NCBI GenBank assembly: GCA_030065985.1
Contig: JASJCM010000017.1
Span: 1 to 36,454, forward strand
Direction: 5' to 3'
DNA length: 36,454 nt
Source: Woeseiaceae bacterium
Lineage (GTDB): Bacteria > Pseudomonadota > Gammaproteobacteria > Steroidobacterales > Woeseiaceae
The notes under the pieces are model-generated. The model was not told the DNA's origin and ran no database searches. It was given only the letters and a program-made list of their open reading frames with translations. A program made the position numbers and the translations under genes. The stretch's first letter is position 1; each line of letters begins with the position of its first letter. This document shows positions 34,381 through 36,454 of the stretch, piece after piece.

Positions 34381-35196
34381 TTGGCCGATTACTCCAAAAA
34401 TCTGATTGAGATCCAGGATCTCACGTTCTCGCGTGGGCCCCGGAAGATCTTTGACGGGCTCGATTTGACGATCAAGCGCGGCCAGGTCACGGCGCTCATG
34501 GGTCCGAGCGGAACCGGCAAGACGACCTTGCTGCGACTGATCACGCGTCAGCTCATTCCCGAGCACGGCACGATCTACGTCGACGGTGTCGACATTTCAA
34601 CGCTGGACCAGAGCGAGCTCTACCGCTTGCGTCAGCGCTTCGGCATGCTCTTTCAGAATGGCGCGCTGCTCACGGACCTCACTGTCTTCGAGAACGTCGC
34701 GTTTCCGCTGCGTGAACATACGAAACTCAGCCAGCGGCTGATTCGTCACATCGTGCTGACCAAACTGCACGCCGTCGGCTTGCGCGGCGCCGCCGCGATG
34801 ACGCCGGCGGAGCTGTCGGGCGGTATGGCGCGACGCGTAGCGCTCGCCCGTGCCATGGTGATGGATCCCGACATTCTCCTGTACGACGAGCCGTTCGTTG
34901 GCCTCGACCCCATCTCGATGGGTGTCATCGTACGACTCGTCCGACGCATGAACGACGCGCTCGGCATCACCAGTATTCTCGTGAGCCATGACGTCGAGGA
35001 AGTCGCGACGGTAGCGGATAACAGTTTCCTTCTGTCGGATGGCAAGGTGGCAGCTTCGGGAAGTCCTGACGAGCTGCGAACTGCCAATTCGGAACTCGTT
35101 CGCCAGTTCATGCACGGCATGGCCGACGGACCGGTTGCATTTCACTACGACGCCCCGAGCTATGAAGAACAGCTCCTCGGAAGGGACACCGAGTGA
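34381..35196 (+). CDS. mlaF: Phospholipid transport ATP-binding protein MlaF
   Basis: MlaF is the ATPase of the MlaFEDB complex, which moves phospholipid between the inner membrane and the periplasmic carrier MlaC and so keeps outer-membrane lipid asymmetry. From TTG at 34381 the product has 271 residues with Walker A GPSGTGKT (41-48), the MlaF-type signature AELSGGMARR (143-152) and Walker B with LLYDEPFVGLDP (166-177). REHTKLS is also typical of MlaF. The frame stays open to an earlier TTG at 34339, but the shorter form aligns with the E. coli start and better fits the candidate promoter. It overlaps mlaE by four bases. Confidence 0.95.
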   Translation: MADYSKNLIEIQDLTFSRGPRKIFDGLDLTIKRGQVTALMGPSGTGKTTLLRLITRQLIPEHGTIYVDGVDISTLDQSELYRLRQRFGMLFQNGALLTDLTVFENVAFPLREHTKLSQRLIRHIVLTKLHAVGLRGAAAMTPAELSGGMARRVALARAMVMDPDILLYDEPFVGLDPISMGVIVRLVRRMNDALGITSILVSHDVEEVATVADNSFLLSDGKVAASGSPDELRTANSELVRQFMHGMADGPVAFHYDAPSYEEQLLGRDTE

Positions 35197-35966
35197 ACAG
35201 GACAGCCCAGGACATCTACAACAACACCGTCGAGTTCATCAGGACGTTCGGCGCGTTCCAGTTGTTTTTCCTGCGCTTGCTGCAGCATTCGCCGGCACTG
35301 TTGTTCGGTCGTTTCCCTGTTGTCGTCAAGCAGGTCTACAACGCCGGTGCGCTGTCGCTTGTCATCGTCATGATCTGCGGGTTGTTCGTCGGTGCGGTGC
35401 TCGCGCTGCAGGCCTACTCGAACATGTCACGCTTCAATGCAGAGGACTGGACCGGTGTCGCTGCCGCGTTCGCGCTTGTCAAAGAGCTGGGACCGGTCAT
35501 GACGGCCATCCTGTTTGCCGGCCGCGCTGGCACAGCATTGACGTCGGAGATTGGTCTGATGAAGGCCACCGACCAGCTGGCGGCAATGGAGATGATGGCG
35601 GTTAACCCGGTAAGTCGCGTGCTCGTGCCGCGCTTCCTTGGTGGCGTCATAGCAATGCCATTGCTCGCGGCGATATTCAGCGCCGTTGGCATGTTTGGCG
35701 CTCACCTTGTTGGCGTCGAGCTGTTCCAGGTGGACGTCGGCTCGTTCTGGCAGCAGATCCAGCTCACGGTAGAGCTGTCGGATGTCAACGAAGGCATCAT
35801 CAAGAGCATTGTGTTCGGTGTGGCGGCCAGCTTGATAGCCGTTTGGGAAGGATATAATACGGTGCCGACGGCGGAAGGCGTCGGCCGTGCAACGACTCGC
35901 ACCGTTGTGATCACGGCGATTACGATTCTCGTATTCGATTTCATGATCACGGCGGCGCTGATTTGA
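35193..35966 (+). CDS. mlaE: MlaE, permease of the phospholipid transporter
   Basis: MlaE is the membrane subunit of MlaFEDB. The 257-residue protein has an N-terminal helix along the membrane (about 8-30) and five or six membrane segments. Family stretches are GLFVGAVLALQAY (about 63-75), FALVKELGPVMTAILFAGRAGTALTSEI (about 93-120, the conserved core), and AVWEGYNTVPTAEGVGRATT near the end. The start is GTG at 35193, overlapping the mlaF stop (GTGA), so it is translationally coupled. The mlaD gene follows after nine bases. Confidence 0.97.
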   Translation: MNRTAQDIYNNTVEFIRTFGAFQLFFLRLLQHSPALLFGRFPVVVKQVYNAGALSLVIVMICGLFVGAVLALQAYSNMSRFNAEDWTGVAAAFALVKELGPVMTAILFAGRAGTALTSEIGLMKATDQLAAMEMMAVNPVSRVLVPRFLGGVIAMPLLAAIFSAVGMFGAHLVGVELFQVDVGSFWQQIQLTVELSDVNEGIIKSIVFGVAASLIAVWEGYNTVPTAEGVGRATTRTVVITAITILVFDFMITAALI

Positions 35967-35975
35967 GGATTTAGC

Positions 35976-36452
35976 ATGCGACAAACACGTTCCGTCGAAA
36001 TAAGTACCGGTCTGTTCGTCCTGCTCGGAATGAGCGCGTTGTTTTTCCTGACGACGCAGACGACGGGCGGTGATGATTTCAAGGCCGAATCGGTATACAC
36101 GGTCGAAGCGCGCTTCGAGAACATTGGCAGCCTGCGTACGAGAGCGCCGGTGACGATGTCGGGCGTCACGATCGGGCGCGTCACTGACGTGTCGTTCGAT
36201 GAGGAATCGCTTGAGGCCGTCGTGCTGTTCGTTATCGATAGCGAGTACGACCAGATCCCGGACGACTCGGACGCAAGCATCCTGACGTCAGGCATCCTCG
36301 GCAGCCAGTACATCGGTCTGCAGGCGGGCGGCTCGGATCTGTACCTCGAGGAGGGCAGCGAGATCCTGTTCACGCAGTCCGCGATTGTCCTCGAAAACCT
36401 GATTGGCAAATTCCTGGTGAACTCGGGATCGAGCAGCGAGGAGGACGATTAG
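35976..36452 (+). CDS. mlaD: MlaD, MCE-domain subunit
   Basis: MlaD forms a hexameric ring in the periplasm, anchored to the inner membrane by one helix, that guides lipid through its pore. The 158-residue product has the N-terminal membrane segment (about 10-28) and one MCE domain (about 40-120), with ARFENIGSLRTRAPVTMSGVTIGRV and the family's SGILGSQYIGLQ. It ends in a Ser/Asp/Glu-rich tail and is complete, with the stop at 36450-36452. E. coli MlaD is about 183 residues, so the tail here is shorter. GAGGA lies just upstream of ATG. mlaC and mlaB would be expected beyond the window. Confidence 0.96.
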   Translation: MRQTRSVEISTGLFVLLGMSALFFLTTQTTGGDDFKAESVYTVEARFENIGSLRTRAPVTMSGVTIGRVTDVSFDEESLEAVVLFVIDSEYDQIPDDSDASILTSGILGSQYIGLQAGGSDLYLEEGSEILFTQSAIVLENLIGKFLVNSGSSSEEDD

Positions 36453-36454
36453 TA

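Noticed and set aside
34359..34409. Short ATG frame of 16 codons overlapping the mlaF start
   Set aside because: It has no good ribosome-binding site and could be a leader peptide only by guess; overlap with mlaF in another frame explains it.

Overview
The window looks like a chromosomal core segment of a marine-type gammaproteobacterium, GC-rich and densely coding. The signs are the corB-ypjD // ffh-rpsP-rimM-trmD-rplS neighbourhood, an mlaFED start, a 67K-type SppA, Hsp15 and an Rrf2/SufR-led suf operon. I could not place it to genus; a Woeseia-like or Chromatiales-like lineage is only a guess. I saw no tRNA, rRNA, CRISPR array, insertion sequence or prophage gene. No gap without a gene exceeds about 220 bases.

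Left part (1-5694): a minus-strand signalling pair, a CHASE2-type membrane Ser/Thr kinase followed by a PP2C phosphatase cut by the window edge. It is divergent from radA, which converges on corB (CNNM/CorC family). Next (5721-10832): ypjD runs leftward. A metallo-beta-lactamase-fold hydrolase sits between ypjD and ffh, and then comes rpsP-rimM-trmD-rplS with its own promoter, a structured leader and a strong intrinsic terminator.

Middle (10946-17525): a TRAP transporter operon of the TatT type (TPR lipoprotein, binding protein, small and large permease). Close behind, on the same strand, come a secreted sorbosone-dehydrogenase-like beta-propeller and SppA. From 17559 to 24847 lie amino-acid catabolism genes: kbl-tdh (threonine to glycine), putA (proline to glutamate) and sdaA (serine to pyruvate), with Hsp15 divergent from kbl.

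Right part (24854-34239, all minus strand): an Rrf2 regulator with three Fe-S-type cysteines, then sufB-C-D-S-U-T, tightly packed. SixA and a large M50 site-2 protease carrying two SMI1/KNR4 (SUKH)-like domains follow downstream. The regulator is preceded by a GACT-N5-AGTC operator over its likely -10. From 34381 the mlaF-E-D genes run rightward to the window end.

Most of this is well-known housekeeping. The least conventional items are the M50-SUKH fusion protein, the CHASE2 kinase/phosphatase pair, and the tandem hairpins in the rpsP leader. Non-ATG starts (TTG, GTG) are frequent, and several starts here were set from ribosome-binding sites, promoters and family alignment.
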